A DNA stretch of 64,000 nt from UBA1141 sp963665155. GTDB lineage: Bacteria > Chloroflexota > Dehalococcoidia > Lucifugimonadales > UBA3495. The translations under genes and the position numbers were made by a program. The notes under the pieces were generated by a model. That model worked only from the letters and a program-made list of their open reading frames with translations, did no database searches and was not told the DNA's origin. Positions 48,928 to 57,950 of this stretch are shown piece after piece. Position 1 is the first letter of the stretch, and every line of letters begins with the position of its first letter. The stretch spans positions 310,001 to 374,000 of the forward strand of contig OY761986.2 of assembly GCA_963665155.2 (NCBI GenBank). Direction: 5' to 3'.

Positions 48928-49317
48928 CTAAAGGGCATCTAATCCAGCTTGAGCACAATCCTCATCCTGCTGGGCTGTTGCTCCACTGCCACCAATGGCC
49001 CCGACAAGTTCCCCGTCTTTGAGCACTGGCACAGCACCTTGGGCAGCGAGCATCTTGCCGCCCATAGTAGCTATTATCGCCTGAATGACCGGGGAATCTG
49101 CCTGGAAAGCACCACTTGCTCTACCAAATCCCGCAGACGCAGCGGCCTTCCCTTGGGCTGCCGTGGCGGTCACTGAGCTTGAGCCTGCCATGCGGTTGAA
49201 TGCGAGTAGATTTCCACCAGCATCACATACCGCAATACTTACACTGACCCCCAGTGCGTCTGCCTTTGAAATGGCCGCTTGCATCATGCGATTAGCATCC
49301 GACAATGTGAGAGACAT
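48928..49317 (-). CDS. GlcG/HbpS-like protein carried inside the element
   Basis: This 129-residue protein of the GlcG/HbpS fold has MSLTLSDANRMMQAAISKA, VSIAVCDAGGNLLAFNRMAG, TAAQGKAAASAGFGR and AIGGSGATAQQDEDC. GGAGG lies six bases before the ATG. It lies about 110 bases inside the left end of the integrative element whose insertion destroyed a related gene. The two proteins are similar but clearly distinct, so it is not a recent duplicate of the target. It may supply the lost function. Confidence 0.88.
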   Translation of the reverse strand: MSLTLSDANRMMQAAISKADALGVSVSIAVCDAGGNLLAFNRMAGSSSVTATAAQGKAAASAGFGRASGAFQADSPVIQAIIATMGGKMLAAQGAVPVLKDGELVGAIGGSGATAQQDEDCAQAGLDAL

Positions 49318-49690
49318 GTCATACCTCCGCTTAAATTAGTCATTCTGAGGAATACTAATCCTGGATGGGTCTTCATGTCTATGGTGTAACCCTTTGCGTA
49401 ACTGTTCAGAGTTGTTGGCGTAACGATGTCTCGAGCAGCAAATTGTCTCTCGGCATAGTCTAGCGATTGGACGTCTACCACCCCATTGGCGGCACCTTGG
49501 TGAAAGCTCAGTGACACCGGTTTGTTGCCGGTCCGTGAAGCACATCCATAGAGTGTAGCGACCTTGTGGGACACCTCTTGGTATCGAGCCGCTGGTGGAC
49601 AAACCTTCCAGCGGCTTCTTTACGTACCATCTAGCTATTGGGGATTTGTGCTAGTAGTTCGCTCGTGTTGTGGACTGCTACAATTTGACT
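49318..49690. other. Intergenic region with possible terminator
   Basis: No gene could be supported. A 9-bp stem (agccgctgg/ccagcggct) followed by TCTTT lies at 49587-49620 on the plus strand, although no plus-strand gene precedes it. Confidence 0.4.
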
Positions 49691-51958
49691 ATGAATGAAG
49701 AGTGGGCGAGCAGCCTGGAATTCCCGGACGCAGAGGCAATCAGAGAAGCAAATAAGCTCTGGACTCATTTCGGTAACGACTCAGGTTGTCGGGCGGACTT
49801 GGACCGGCTGTACCCGCAATTTATTGACGGTTTAAACGCCGTTGCTCCTTTTTGGTTCCCAGCGCCGAACTTTCCCGTTGACGAGATTACAAATTTCTTG
49901 GCGGATGATAACCTGGAAGGGAGTGTTGCAGTAACATTACTGAATGATCTTCGAACTTTAGCGGATAAATGGGGTTTACGATGCGATTGGGCGATTTACG
50001 CATTGCTATCCACCCTGAGTCGGGGACATCAGCGATTTGATTTTGAAAAAGAAGGCTGTATCAAGATATTTCCAAAATGGACGAATGACCCCGATCTGGT
50101 ATTTATCACTGGTTTACAGGAAGCTCAACCAAATTTAGAGTGGGGTGCCAATCGGCTTTTGGCCATATGCCAGTGCGGTCACCGGCGCATAAAACACATA
50201 GGCGACGTAAACGAAGGAATGTGCATTCAATGTCAAAAATGCAACACTTATAAGGTCCAACCGAGAGCAATAACCGCCAATTGCGCAGCCCAGCCCCCTA
50301 AGGCTCCCAGCTATACCTTGAAGATCAACGGCCAGATCCCTGACCGTGGGGAACTGATCCTGTTTGTGCTAAACGGAACGGTGCAGATAAGCCAACCACC
50401 GGGAGAGGAAGGGGAATTCCCCACCGGGACCAGGGTAGGTCTATTGGCCAGTCCGACCCAGACCCACTTTCAGGTGAATTGGAGCGGGGTTGACGAACTC
50501 AACGGCAACTTCGCCACGGTCATAATGGACGCAGACAAAAACGTTGAGGTATCTATAGTCCAACCGACCTATACCCTAACGGCCAGTCCCAATCCGCAAA
50601 ACGGAGGGAACGTAGTGGGGGGAGGGCTGTACCTGCCGGGGACCCAGGCAACGGTACATGCCACAGCCAACAGCGGGTGGGAATTCACAAACTGGAGTGG
50701 GGACTGCAGCGGAGACGATGGATGCGTGGTGGTGATGGGAGCGAACGGAAGCGTGATAGCCAATTTTAGACCCACAGGCTCCACCGCACCGGTGCCAACA
50801 CCGACGGCGCTACCCACGCCAACGTCGACCCCCGCTGCCACACCGACCCCTGGACCCACTGTTACTCCAACACCGATTCCAGGGGCCACACCAACGCCAA
50901 GTCCGACACCGACCTCTATCCCTCTACCTACACCAACACCTACGATCACTCCTATACCTACAGTTACTCCAACACCGATTCCAGGGGCCACACCAGCGCC
51001 AACTCCGACACCGACCTCTACCCCTCTACCTACACCAACGCCTACGCCAACTCCGGTACCCCCTACGCCAACTCCGGTACCCCCTACACCAACGCCTACG
51101 CCGACACCCACGCCTACCCCAACGCCAACACCTGAACCCGCCAGCGGCAAGATCGCGTTTATCTCCAACAGGGACGGCAACGCCGCGATATTCCTAATGA
51201 ACACCGATGGTTCCAACCAGACCAACATCACCAACAATCCTGATAGCGATAGCAGCCCCTCGTGGTCGCCCGACGGGACTAAAATTACATTTAGTTGCAG
51301 ACGGGATGGTAACCCAGAGGTCTACGTCATGGGTGGAGACGGCTCCGGCCAGACGCATCTCCCCGGTAGCCCCGGCAATGACCATGTCTCAGCATGGTCT
51401 CCCGACGGCACCAAGATTACATTCCAAACTAATAGAGATACCGGTAACGGTGCCGAGATCTACGTGATGGACGCAAATGGTGGAAACCAGACCAACCTCA
51501 CCAATAACTAGGCTCACGATGCTGAGCCCGTCTGGTCATCATGCAACAAGATCGCCTTTTACTCCACGAAAGATGGCAATGAGGAAATATACGTGATGGA
51601 CGCCGACGGCGCCAATCAGGCCCGCCTCACTGTTAATACAGCCTTCGATGGGTCCCCTGACTGGTCACCTGACTGTAGCAAGATCGCTTTTTACACAAAC
51701 AGGGATGGCAACTCTGAGATATATGTGATGAACGCCGATGGCTCCAACCAAACCAAACTCACGAATAACTCGGCCCACGATGACGCACCTTCTTGGTCCC
51801 CAGACGGAAGTAAGATAATCTTTCGATCGTTAAGAACTGGTAACGGAGATGTGTACGTGATGGCCGCTATGGACATGGACGGTGATGGAAACGGAGATGA
51901 TCTGACTCGACTCACCGACGATCCTGCCCCTGATGGCGATCCTGACTGGGGCCCTTAA
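49691..51958 (+). pseudogene. Pro/Thr-linked TolB-type propeller protein with internal amber codon
   Basis: The N-terminal 200 residues are of no known family but contain a Cys cluster (CQCGHRR...CIQCQKC) that may bind zinc. Two InlB-type repeats follow (YTLTASPNPQNGGNV; WEFTNWSGDCSG), then a Pro/Thr linker of about 110 residues and a TolB/WD40-like propeller (KIAFISNRDGNAAIFLMNTD, PSWSPDGTKITF). A TAG at 51509-51511 interrupts the propeller after NLTNN. The next repeat has TCG (Ser) in the same place, so one base change explains it. Three more repeats follow in frame. The start may be 49691 (ATG) or 49670 (TTG). Confidence 0.75.
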
Positions 51959-52537
51959 TACGGTGACGCCTTCGCCCCTCCCGCTCCCCTTGCCGCCACG
52001 CCTAATCTCGTGTGTTGGCCCTGAGCCATGAGAATAGGTTAGGTCACATTCGAAATGGGCCGCTAGTCACGCCTGTTGCTCAAGTGCCAACGGCCCAGCG
52101 CCAAGGCGTTAGTTCCACTTGGTAGAAATAGCCTAGTATGTGGTCATACAGGCCGGCAACGGCGCGATGTCAATCCAGGTGATTTCCGATGGAATCTCGC
52201 TTGCGGGCATACCCATACCAATAGGGGGTAGCCGCACGTCAACCGGCCTAAGCCTCAAGCAATCAAAAGCTCATTGGGACATGACGGACGTACGGTGCTG
52301 CCTAGGTAGCGGGGACTAAGTCGCCGGAATTATTAAGGTGGCAGTCGCGTAAGAGCCTGGACACTGCGTGAGAATCCCTGGCGTCATCTCGACCAGATGA
52401 AAAATTGCAAAAAATGTTTACGGCCTCCATTATACGGTCCCTGTGATCCGCTAAGCCCTGCCGGGGGGTCTCCTTTTCAGCTTCCATGCTAGAATGAAAG
52501 AGCCAACACCCTCTGGGGTATTGGTTACGACAACCCC
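51959..52537. other. Intergenic region inside the element
   Basis: Over 500 bases carry no supported gene. A minus-strand frame at 52302-52487 has no family match or ribosome site. Structured sequence begins near 52503. Confidence 0.45.
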
Positions 52538-52566
52538 TTAGCTTTCACGAGCTAGGGGGCTTTTTG
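52503..52566 (+). ncRNA. Candidate small RNA or double-hairpin terminator
   Basis: A hairpin (ccaacaccc/gggtattgg, one mismatch) is followed by a second (ccccttagct/agctaggggg) that runs into TTTTT at 52561-52565. A promoter-like TAGAAT lies at about 52491, just upstream. No plus-strand gene lies close before it. It may be a short RNA made by the element, or a terminator for read-through; the second hairpin overlaps the end of the minus-strand HTH gene. Confidence 0.35.
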
Positions 52567-52759
52567 TGTACCTCTTACGTTTCGGTACTCTCTGCCGCTT
52601 TAACAACCCCTCCAGCATGAGGATGACCGCTCTTACATTGGCGGGATACCGGTCACCAGAATGCCACCGAACCACGGTATTGGCAGCAACGTCCAATTCA
52701 TCCCCTACCGCTGCCAAGGTCCAGCCTTTCCCCTTCAACTCGCCCAACCACAACACCAA
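52538..52759 (-). CDS. Small helix-turn-helix protein
   Basis: This 73-residue basic protein has a clear helix-turn-helix pattern (TLAAVGDELDVAANTVVRWHSG) and an Arg/Lys-rich tail (RQRVPKRKRYTK). It could be the element's regulator. The start is TTG 52759 or GTG 52756; it overlaps the start of the divergent SWIM gene, and no ribosome site is obvious. Length and composition support a real DNA-binding protein. Confidence 0.5.
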   Translation of the reverse strand: MVLWLGELKGKGWTLAAVGDELDVAANTVVRWHSGDRYPANVRAVILMLEGLLKRQRVPKRKRYTKSPLARES

Positions 52760-53079
52760 TGAGTCCAGAGGAACTACAAGCCAAAGCGAAGTTACGCGCC
52801 CTTAGCGAAGGTATACGAGTCTGGGCACTAGACTTCGGCGAGTCACCCAGTTTCGTATCCCGGTACGCCGTCCCTAGTAGCAGTCAACCCGCAATGGCTT
52901 ACGAAGTCATCGCCCAAGACGGCGGCGTGTCTTGCAATTGCCCGTCTGGACACTGGCGTGGCTCTTGCAAGCACGCTGCGGCAGTCATGATGCTAATTGA
53001 GGCCGAATCGGAGTATTCCGAGGCATCCGGCATAATCCGTACCATCTCCCGACATTTGGAACAGGAAATAGCCGACTAG
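52759..53079 (+). CDS. SWIM zinc-finger protein
   Basis: This 106-residue protein has a SWIM-type CxCxnCxH motif (SCNCPSGHWRGSCKHAAAV), a zinc fold found in DNA-handling and transposon-associated proteins. The N-terminal half has no known domain. It is the first of three plus-strand genes (SWIM, ArdC-like, small protein) with gaps of 55-65 bases. No ribosome site precedes the ATG, so the start could differ. Confidence 0.65.
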   Translation: MSPEELQAKAKLRALSEGIRVWALDFGESPSFVSRYAVPSSSQPAMAYEVIAQDGGVSCNCPSGHWRGSCKHAAAVMMLIEAESEYSEASGIIRTISRHLEQEIAD

Positions 53080-53143
53080 AGCTATTGGGCCGGGTTCAGT
53101 CCCGGCCCTACCTATTCCAAATTCAATTTAGGGAGATGATTCA

Positions 53144-53971
53144 ATGTCTAACTATGTCTATGCCGCCGTTACGAATAAAATTCTCGAAGCTTTGGAATCT
53201 GGAACCGTACCATGGCATAAGCCTTGGAGCGCCGGAATCCCCAGAAACGCCACTACTAACCGTCCCTACCACGGGATCAACACAATCTTGCTAGGAATGT
53301 CCCAATACCCAGACCGACGTTGGTTGACCTACAAGCAATCCGTCCAGCTTGGTGGGCATGTCCGCAAAGGTGAACACGGTAGCTTGATCACGTTCTGGAA
53401 GCCATTAAAGGTTGACGACCAAGACGGCCAACCGAAGACTATCCCGCTATTGAAGGTCTACAACGTCTTTAACGTGGACCAATGCGAAGGGTTAACGCTA
53501 ACGCCGACTGGCGTTACCCCAACAATAGAGCCGATCGCTGCAGCCACGGCCATTGTGGACGGTATGCCCAACCCGCCTAGCATCGACCACGATGGCGGCG
53601 ATAGAGCCTACTACAGGCCAAGCAATGACAGCATTCACCTGCCAGTAATGGACACATTCCACAGCGCCAGTGAGTACTACTCAACCACCTTCCACGAACT
53701 AGCCCATTCCACCGGCCATGAATCCCGTCTGAACCGCCACGGCTTGGAAACAGGCATAGCGCCCTTCGGTAGCGCCGTCTACAGCAAAGAGGAACTAGCC
53801 GCCGAGTTCGGAGCAAGTTTCCTGTGCGCCTTGGCCGGGATAGATAACACCCTAGACAACAGCGCCAGCTACATCAACGGATGGAGCAAGGTGTTAAGGG
53901 CCGATAACCGGCTAGTGATCACAGCGGCCAGCCAAGGCCAGAGAGCCGCTGACTACATCGTCGGGGAATAG
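53144..53971 (+). CDS. ArdC-like antirestriction protein
   Basis: This 275-residue protein has the ArdC layout. An N-terminal single-strand-DNA-binding domain (VTNKILEALESGTVPWHKPW, NRPYHGINTILL, GEHGSLITFWKP) is followed by a C-terminal zinc metallopeptidase-like domain with HELAHSTGHESRL. ArdC proteins of plasmids protect incoming DNA from restriction, and homologues are common on mobile elements. GGGAG lies eight bases before the ATG. The HExxH residues are intact. Its presence suggests that the element moves between cells. Confidence 0.85.
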   Translation: MSNYVYAAVTNKILEALESGTVPWHKPWSAGIPRNATTNRPYHGINTILLGMSQYPDRRWLTYKQSVQLGGHVRKGEHGSLITFWKPLKVDDQDGQPKTIPLLKVYNVFNVDQCEGLTLTPTGVTPTIEPIAAATAIVDGMPNPPSIDHDGGDRAYYRPSNDSIHLPVMDTFHSASEYYSTTFHELAHSTGHESRLNRHGLETGIAPFGSAVYSKEELAAEFGASFLCALAGIDNTLDNSASYINGWSKVLRADNRLVITAASQGQRAADYIVGE

Positions 53972-54026
53972 AAAATTATGGGGCCGGTCCAATGGCTGGC
54001 CCCTTCAACTTATTGAGGGAGAATCC

Positions 54027-54359
54027 ATGAAAATAACTACCGTAACCGCAACGATCAAGTATTCCCAAGACACCGGCCACGGCTGGAAAGCCATAGAGCT
54101 AGGCGCAGAGGGCACCATTGGCATCAATGATGATTGGCAACAAGCCCAGCACCAGCTTTACGGGGAATTGAGCCAACAACTGAAGGCTCTATGGTGTACC
54201 GGGAAAGGCGTTGAGAGCGCTGTACAGCCCGCTACCGTGGAAGAACCGCTAGAACACTCCTGCCAGGCGCATGGCGTACCATTCAAGCAATACAGCAAGG
54301 GAGACTCATCCTGGTACGCGCACAAGGTAGGTAATGCCTGGTGTAACGAAGGAAAGTAG
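54027..54359 (+). CDS. Small Cys/His-rich element protein
   Basis: This 110-residue protein is of unrecognised family. The C-terminal part (HSCQAHGVPFKQYSKGDSSW, then YAHKVGNAWCNE) spaces Cys and His like a zinc-binding module seen in phage-type proteins. The N-terminal half predicts a mixed helix/strand fold. GAGGGAGA precedes the ATG and a terminator follows, so it closes the ArdC operon. Confidence 0.6.
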   Translation: MKITTVTATIKYSQDTGHGWKAIELGAEGTIGINDDWQQAQHQLYGELSQQLKALWCTGKGVESAVQPATVEEPLEHSCQAHGVPFKQYSKGDSSWYAHKVGNAWCNEGK

Positions 54360-54375
54360 CATCCGGCATCAACCA

Positions 54376-54405
54376 GGCCCCCGGTGTAGCAGCCGGGGGG
54401 CCTTT
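54376..54405 (+). terminator. Terminator after the ArdC operon
   Basis: A 9-bp GC stem (ggcccccgg and its near complement) is followed by TTT. It separates the ArdC operon from the recombinase, which therefore probably has its own promoter. Confidence 0.7.
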
Positions 54406-54446
54406 ACGCAGGTTATAATTTTACCAAGGCAAACGGGAGAAAAACT

Positions 54447-56054
54447 ATGTCCAACGAACACATAATCAAGGCAGCGATGTACGCACGGGTTTCAAGCGAC
54501 GATCAAGCGATGCGTGGGACGATCGAGAACCAGACCACGGCTCTACGGAACGCCGCGCCCCATTGGGGCATGACGATTGTAGATGAATACTTGGACGACG
54601 GCTATTCAGGCAGCCTGCCTTTGGTTAAGCGCCCCGAAGGATTGCGACTCTCCGAAGACGCCAAAGCCGGTAAATTCGAAATCGTCTTGTTTTACAAGAT
54701 TGACCGCCTGGCCCGAAGCCTGCGCAACTTCCTAGATATAGTCGATTTCTTTGAGGGCTTGGGCATCGGTTTACGCTCCATGTCGGAGAGCTTCGACAAC
54801 AGCAACCTCATGGGGAAATTCGCCGTCCAGATGATTGCCGCCGTGGCCGAGATGGAACGGGGGGTAATCCTAGAACGAACTACCATGGGCCGGAATAGGG
54901 TAGCCGCCGAAGGAAGGTGGATTGGCGTTATCCCCTATGGCTACCTACTCGACACCAACGGACACTTGGTCCCTAACACCACGCCACGTCCAGGATACGG
55001 AATTGTTGAGTCGGAGATTATCCAGCGCATTTTCCACATGGTCGCCAATGAACGTATCTCGGCAACGGCGGTAGCAAAACAGTTGACCGCAGAGGGGCTT
55101 CCCGTATGGCAAAAGACCCAGCGACGGGGTCAGCTTGAACCCGATTACAGAGAGACGGCAGGAGCTGTTTGGTGGCCCGCAGACATTTTGCGGATACTCC
55201 GTTCCACTACCTACAAGGGAACCCATACCTACGGTCAGGGAATAGAACGGACCGTACCAGCCTTGATAGACATTGACACCTGGGAATTGGTGCAAACACG
55301 ACTGACATCAAACAGACGGTTATCAAAGAGGCCAAGCGATAACAATTATCTATTCAGGGGACTAATGCGCTGCGCCCATTGTGGCTCGGCCTACGCGGGG
55401 TTTGTAACGACCGGCCCGAGTGATATACGTCCACGCTACTATCGGTGCAATTCTAGTTCGAACCCGAGCCACCAGCGCGTCCATGGACGCTGCATCGGAC
55501 GCTCGATCAAAGCTGACTGGATTGAGGGGGCGGTGTGGGAGGACATAAAAGGGTTTGTGCTTAACCCAGGCGACGTTATCCAAGCGCTAGAGGACCGAAT
55601 TAAATCAGAGCTTGAATCAGCACCCGACATCGAAACCCGCCGCCGTGAACTAGCCCAGTTGATAACCACGAAAGAGGCAGAGGCAGACCGTGTGCTTGAT
55701 GCTTACCGCCGTGGGTTGATGGACATCGAAGCCCTAGAAACACACGTCATACGGTCGAAGTTCGAACTGGAGCCGCTGCAGGCAGAGCTTGCCAGCATCA
55801 TGGACACTGAGGCCCAACGGGGCCAGGATGTCGGGAACTTAGTCAGCACCGAGGGCCTACTTAAGGAACTTAAAGACCAGGTGGAGGGGCCGGGGGATTA
55901 CCAGAAAAAGAGGCTGGTGGTAGAGGCTCTAGTGTCGGGCATTGTGGTGGAAACATCAGGGCTTGGAAGGAAGAAAACAGGGAATGTTGAGATTACATAT
56001 ACCTTTTCTGAGCCTGTTACTGTTGCAGAAAATGGCTCCTCTCCATGCGGTTGA
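54447..56054 (+). CDS. Large serine recombinase of the element
   Basis: This 535-residue recombinase has a resolvase domain with the catalytic Ser in YARVSSDDQ, the conserved FYKIDRLARS and AVAEMERGVILERT segments, a recombinase domain with GRWIGVIPYGY and RILRSTTYKGTHTYG, a zinc ribbon (RCAHCGSAY...YYRC...RC) and a C-terminal coiled coil. Large serine integrases insert and excise phage or element DNA at short att sites. Its last codons (SPCG) and TGA lie right of the junction, in the target gene. In the excised circle the frame would instead run on to a TAA at 48929-48931. Confidence 0.95.
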   Translation: MSNEHIIKAAMYARVSSDDQAMRGTIENQTTALRNAAPHWGMTIVDEYLDDGYSGSLPLVKRPEGLRLSEDAKAGKFEIVLFYKIDRLARSLRNFLDIVDFFEGLGIGLRSMSESFDNSNLMGKFAVQMIAAVAEMERGVILERTTMGRNRVAAEGRWIGVIPYGYLLDTNGHLVPNTTPRPGYGIVESEIIQRIFHMVANERISATAVAKQLTAEGLPVWQKTQRRGQLEPDYRETAGAVWWPADILRILRSTTYKGTHTYGQGIERTVPALIDIDTWELVQTRLTSNRRLSKRPSDNNYLFRGLMRCAHCGSAYAGFVTTGPSDIRPRYYRCNSSSNPSHQRVHGRCIGRSIKADWIEGAVWEDIKGFVLNPGDVIQALEDRIKSELESAPDIETRRRELAQLITTKEAEADRVLDAYRRGLMDIEALETHVIRSKFELEPLQAELASIMDTEAQRGQDVGNLVSTEGLLKELKDQVEGPGDYQKKRLVVEALVSGIVVETSGLGRKKTGNVEITYTFSEPVTVAENGSSPCG

Positions 56055-56172
56055 ATGCCAGGAGGTGCCCACCAGCATCGCAAACTGACACACTCAGGTT
56101 AATGTTCATCTCTTTGGCTTTTCCGATTGCCGCTTTGACCATCCGGTCAGCTTGTTCGAGAGTGAGAGCCAT
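56042..56172 (-). pseudogene. GlcG/HbpS-like gene, N-terminal part, split by element
   Basis: From the ATG at 56172 (GGAGGG six bases upstream) the frame gives MALTLEQADRMVKAAIGKA and SVSVCDAGGHLLAFNRM, then enters the element. The C-terminal part is at 48480-48818, and together they restore a full-length gene. The promoter and ribosome site of the original gene remain here, so a short truncated peptide could be made. Confidence 0.9.
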
Positions 56173-56341
56173 TTCAATCCCTCCAAGTTATTTGTTTATG
56201 CAATTTCCTACCTGCTATCCCCACTTTCAGCAGGTAGAGCACAGCAATATTAACTCTTGCGCCGCGCGTAGGCAATTGATGCGCGGCAGCTTGGATCGTG
56301 ATATTGGGGTTGATACGGAGTTATGCGGAGTCTATAATACT

Positions 56342-56520
56342 CTAGAGGTCTGGCCGGAAAGCCATTGGCCGGGTTTCGCGCTACGCCAAGCAGACGTATT
56401 CCAGTCTTATACGAAATAATAGTATATGTAATACGTTTCAATAACCAACTGTTACTTCGATAATCGACGTTAAGAAAATGACGGCTTGGGTAGAATCGGG
56501 GTTTCCGTCCGAGTTTCTAG
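56342..56520. mobile_element. CTAG-flanked miniature element, copy 2
   Basis: A 171-bp segment (56346-56516) between CTAG repeats is nearly identical to 16928-17098 and in the same orientation. Only a handful of differences are visible, for example cgaaataatag here against cggtataatag in copy 1. It is non-coding and lies about 155 bases upstream of the flavin oxidoreductase start. Confidence 0.8.
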
Positions 56521-56675
56521 GCGCACATATATTTAGATAATTGCTATTCCCGTATTACCTGTATTTCCTTTGCGCCCCGACCGATTTAATGGCAATCTGT
56601 CCCGGTACGGATGCGTCGCTCCCCCCACGGTTTCAGGCACAATCCGTTCAATCTGGCAATTGGGAGGAAATTACC

Positions 56676-57920
56676 ATGGTTGACCAGTTGACCCGACCCA
56701 AAGACAAAGCGGAAATCTATTGGTTTTCGGAACAACCCTACGGTCACGTCGGAGACGAAGACCTGGCGAAATACGACTCTGGAAGATTGGGATTCCCCAA
56801 TAGCTACTTCGACCCCGAGAAAGCTCACGTGCTCTATAACGAGTATCACGAGCAGTACGTCTTGGCCGATGAAGTTGGCTTCGACGGCATAATGAGCAAC
56901 GAGCACCACGCATCCTACTGGTGCATGAAGCCAGCCGTTAACCTAGATGCGGCAGTTATTGCCAAGCTCACCAAAAACGTAAAAATAGCGATTCTCGGCA
57001 ACGTGATAGCTGTTAACGACCCCGTTCGTATGGCCGAAGAAATCGCCATGCTGGACTGCTACTCCGGAGGCAGGATCATCTCCGGCTTCGTTCGCGGCAC
57101 CGCTGTGGAAACCCTTCAAGCCGGGATTTCGCCCACGGAAAACCGGTCACGCTTCGAAGAAGCCCATGACCTCATAATCAAGTGCTGGACCGAGCCCGGT
57201 CCCTTCCGATTTGAGGGAGAGCATTATCAGTACCGTGTAGTGAACCCGTGGGTAGTGCCCATGCAGAAACCCCACCCGGACATTTGGTTCCCTGGCACCG
57301 GCAGCCCGGAGAGCGTCGTTTGGGCGGCGAAACATCGCCATCCCTACATGAACCTGGGTGCGTTGGTGGACACCACCGAATGGCTCAAACAAGTCTATAT
57401 CGATACGGCTGAAGAAGAGGGATACCAAGCAGGGCCAGAGCACTTCGGTTATCTGCTCAGGTGCCTAGTGGCCGACACCGATGAAAAGGCTATCGAGATT
57501 GGCCGTGAGTTCATGTGGACTATCGAGCATCGCCAGAGGGGCCCCGCTGAGCACAATGATCCTCCCGGGTACCAGTCCAGAGCCGCCGTGGCGGTGAAAG
57601 CCCAGCGGCCCACAGGCAACGTGGCTGGCGCCGGCGGATTGGGCGTGGGACTAACCTATGAGCAATTGCAAGGCGTCAACAACATCATCGTGGGCAGCCC
57701 TGAAACCGTCACCCGAAAGCTGACTGAGATGATCGAGCGTCTGAGTCCAGGCTACCTGCATATCTACGGCAATGAAGGCGCGATGAAGCATAGTGACGTA
57801 ATGCGGTCCATCGAATTGCTGGGCAAAGAGGTTATCCCCGCTCTCCACGAGATTCAATTGCAGCCATACGAGTCCAAGGGGAAGGCTGGTGCGGTGCCGA
57901 CGACCGGAACGGGAGTTTAG
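56676..57920 (+). CDS. LLM-class flavin-dependent oxidoreductase
   Basis: This 414-residue luciferase-like (bacterial luciferase alpha-type) monooxygenase barrel has FDGIMSNEHHASYW near the N-terminus, GNVIAVNDPVRMAEEIAMLD, SGGRIISGFVRGT and WFPGTGSPESVVWAA. These enzymes use reduced FMN (or F420) and O2 to oxidise substrates such as alkanes, sulfonates or aromatics; the substrate here is unknown. The ATG at 56676 has GGGAGG upstream; the open frame reaches 56541 but that part is unconserved. A very strong terminator follows. Confidence 0.87.
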   Translation: MVDQLTRPKDKAEIYWFSEQPYGHVGDEDLAKYDSGRLGFPNSYFDPEKAHVLYNEYHEQYVLADEVGFDGIMSNEHHASYWCMKPAVNLDAAVIAKLTKNVKIAILGNVIAVNDPVRMAEEIAMLDCYSGGRIISGFVRGTAVETLQAGISPTENRSRFEEAHDLIIKCWTEPGPFRFEGEHYQYRVVNPWVVPMQKPHPDIWFPGTGSPESVVWAAKHRHPYMNLGALVDTTEWLKQVYIDTAEEEGYQAGPEHFGYLLRCLVADTDEKAIEIGREFMWTIEHRQRGPAEHNDPPGYQSRAAVAVKAQRPTGNVAGAGGLGVGLTYEQLQGVNNIIVGSPETVTRKLTEMIERLSPGYLHIYGNEGAMKHSDVMRSIELLGKEVIPALHEIQLQPYESKGKAGAVPTTGTGV

Positions 57921-57950
57921 CACCGTAAAGGACTTAACCACGAGACGACC

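Larger units (their letters stand above)
48817..56043 (+). mobile_element. Serine-recombinase integrative element inserted in a glcG-like gene
   Basis: The element body is 48819-56041 (7.2 kb) with the dinucleotide TC at both junctions (48817-48818 and 56042-56043). The split target gene can be rebuilt exactly. Cargo: an intact glcG-like gene, a TolB-type propeller gene, a small HTH gene, SWIM, ArdC-like and small Cys/His genes, then the recombinase next to the right end. No conjugation, replication or phage structural genes are present, so it is either a small mobilisable or satellite-type element or a reduced one. The joined ends would form an attP with imperfect arms ttgcagaaaa and ttttgcaa around the core. 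Confidence 0.85.

Noticed and set aside
49284..49602. Minus-strand small protein upstream of the element's glcG gene
   Set aside because: The frames overlap the glcG start in another phase and show no protein-like motifs.
14559..51511. Reassignment of TAG to an amino acid
   Set aside because: In-frame TAG codons occur in four genes (near 14560, 15720, 20156, 51509) but replace different residues (Leu, Trp, Glu or Gln, Ser), and many intact genes end with TAG. Mutation is simpler.
54447..56054. Recombinase as an isolated resident gene unrelated to the split glcG
   Set aside because: Its stop codon lies inside the glcG fragment and both target halves match in frame and length, which an unrelated gene would not explain.
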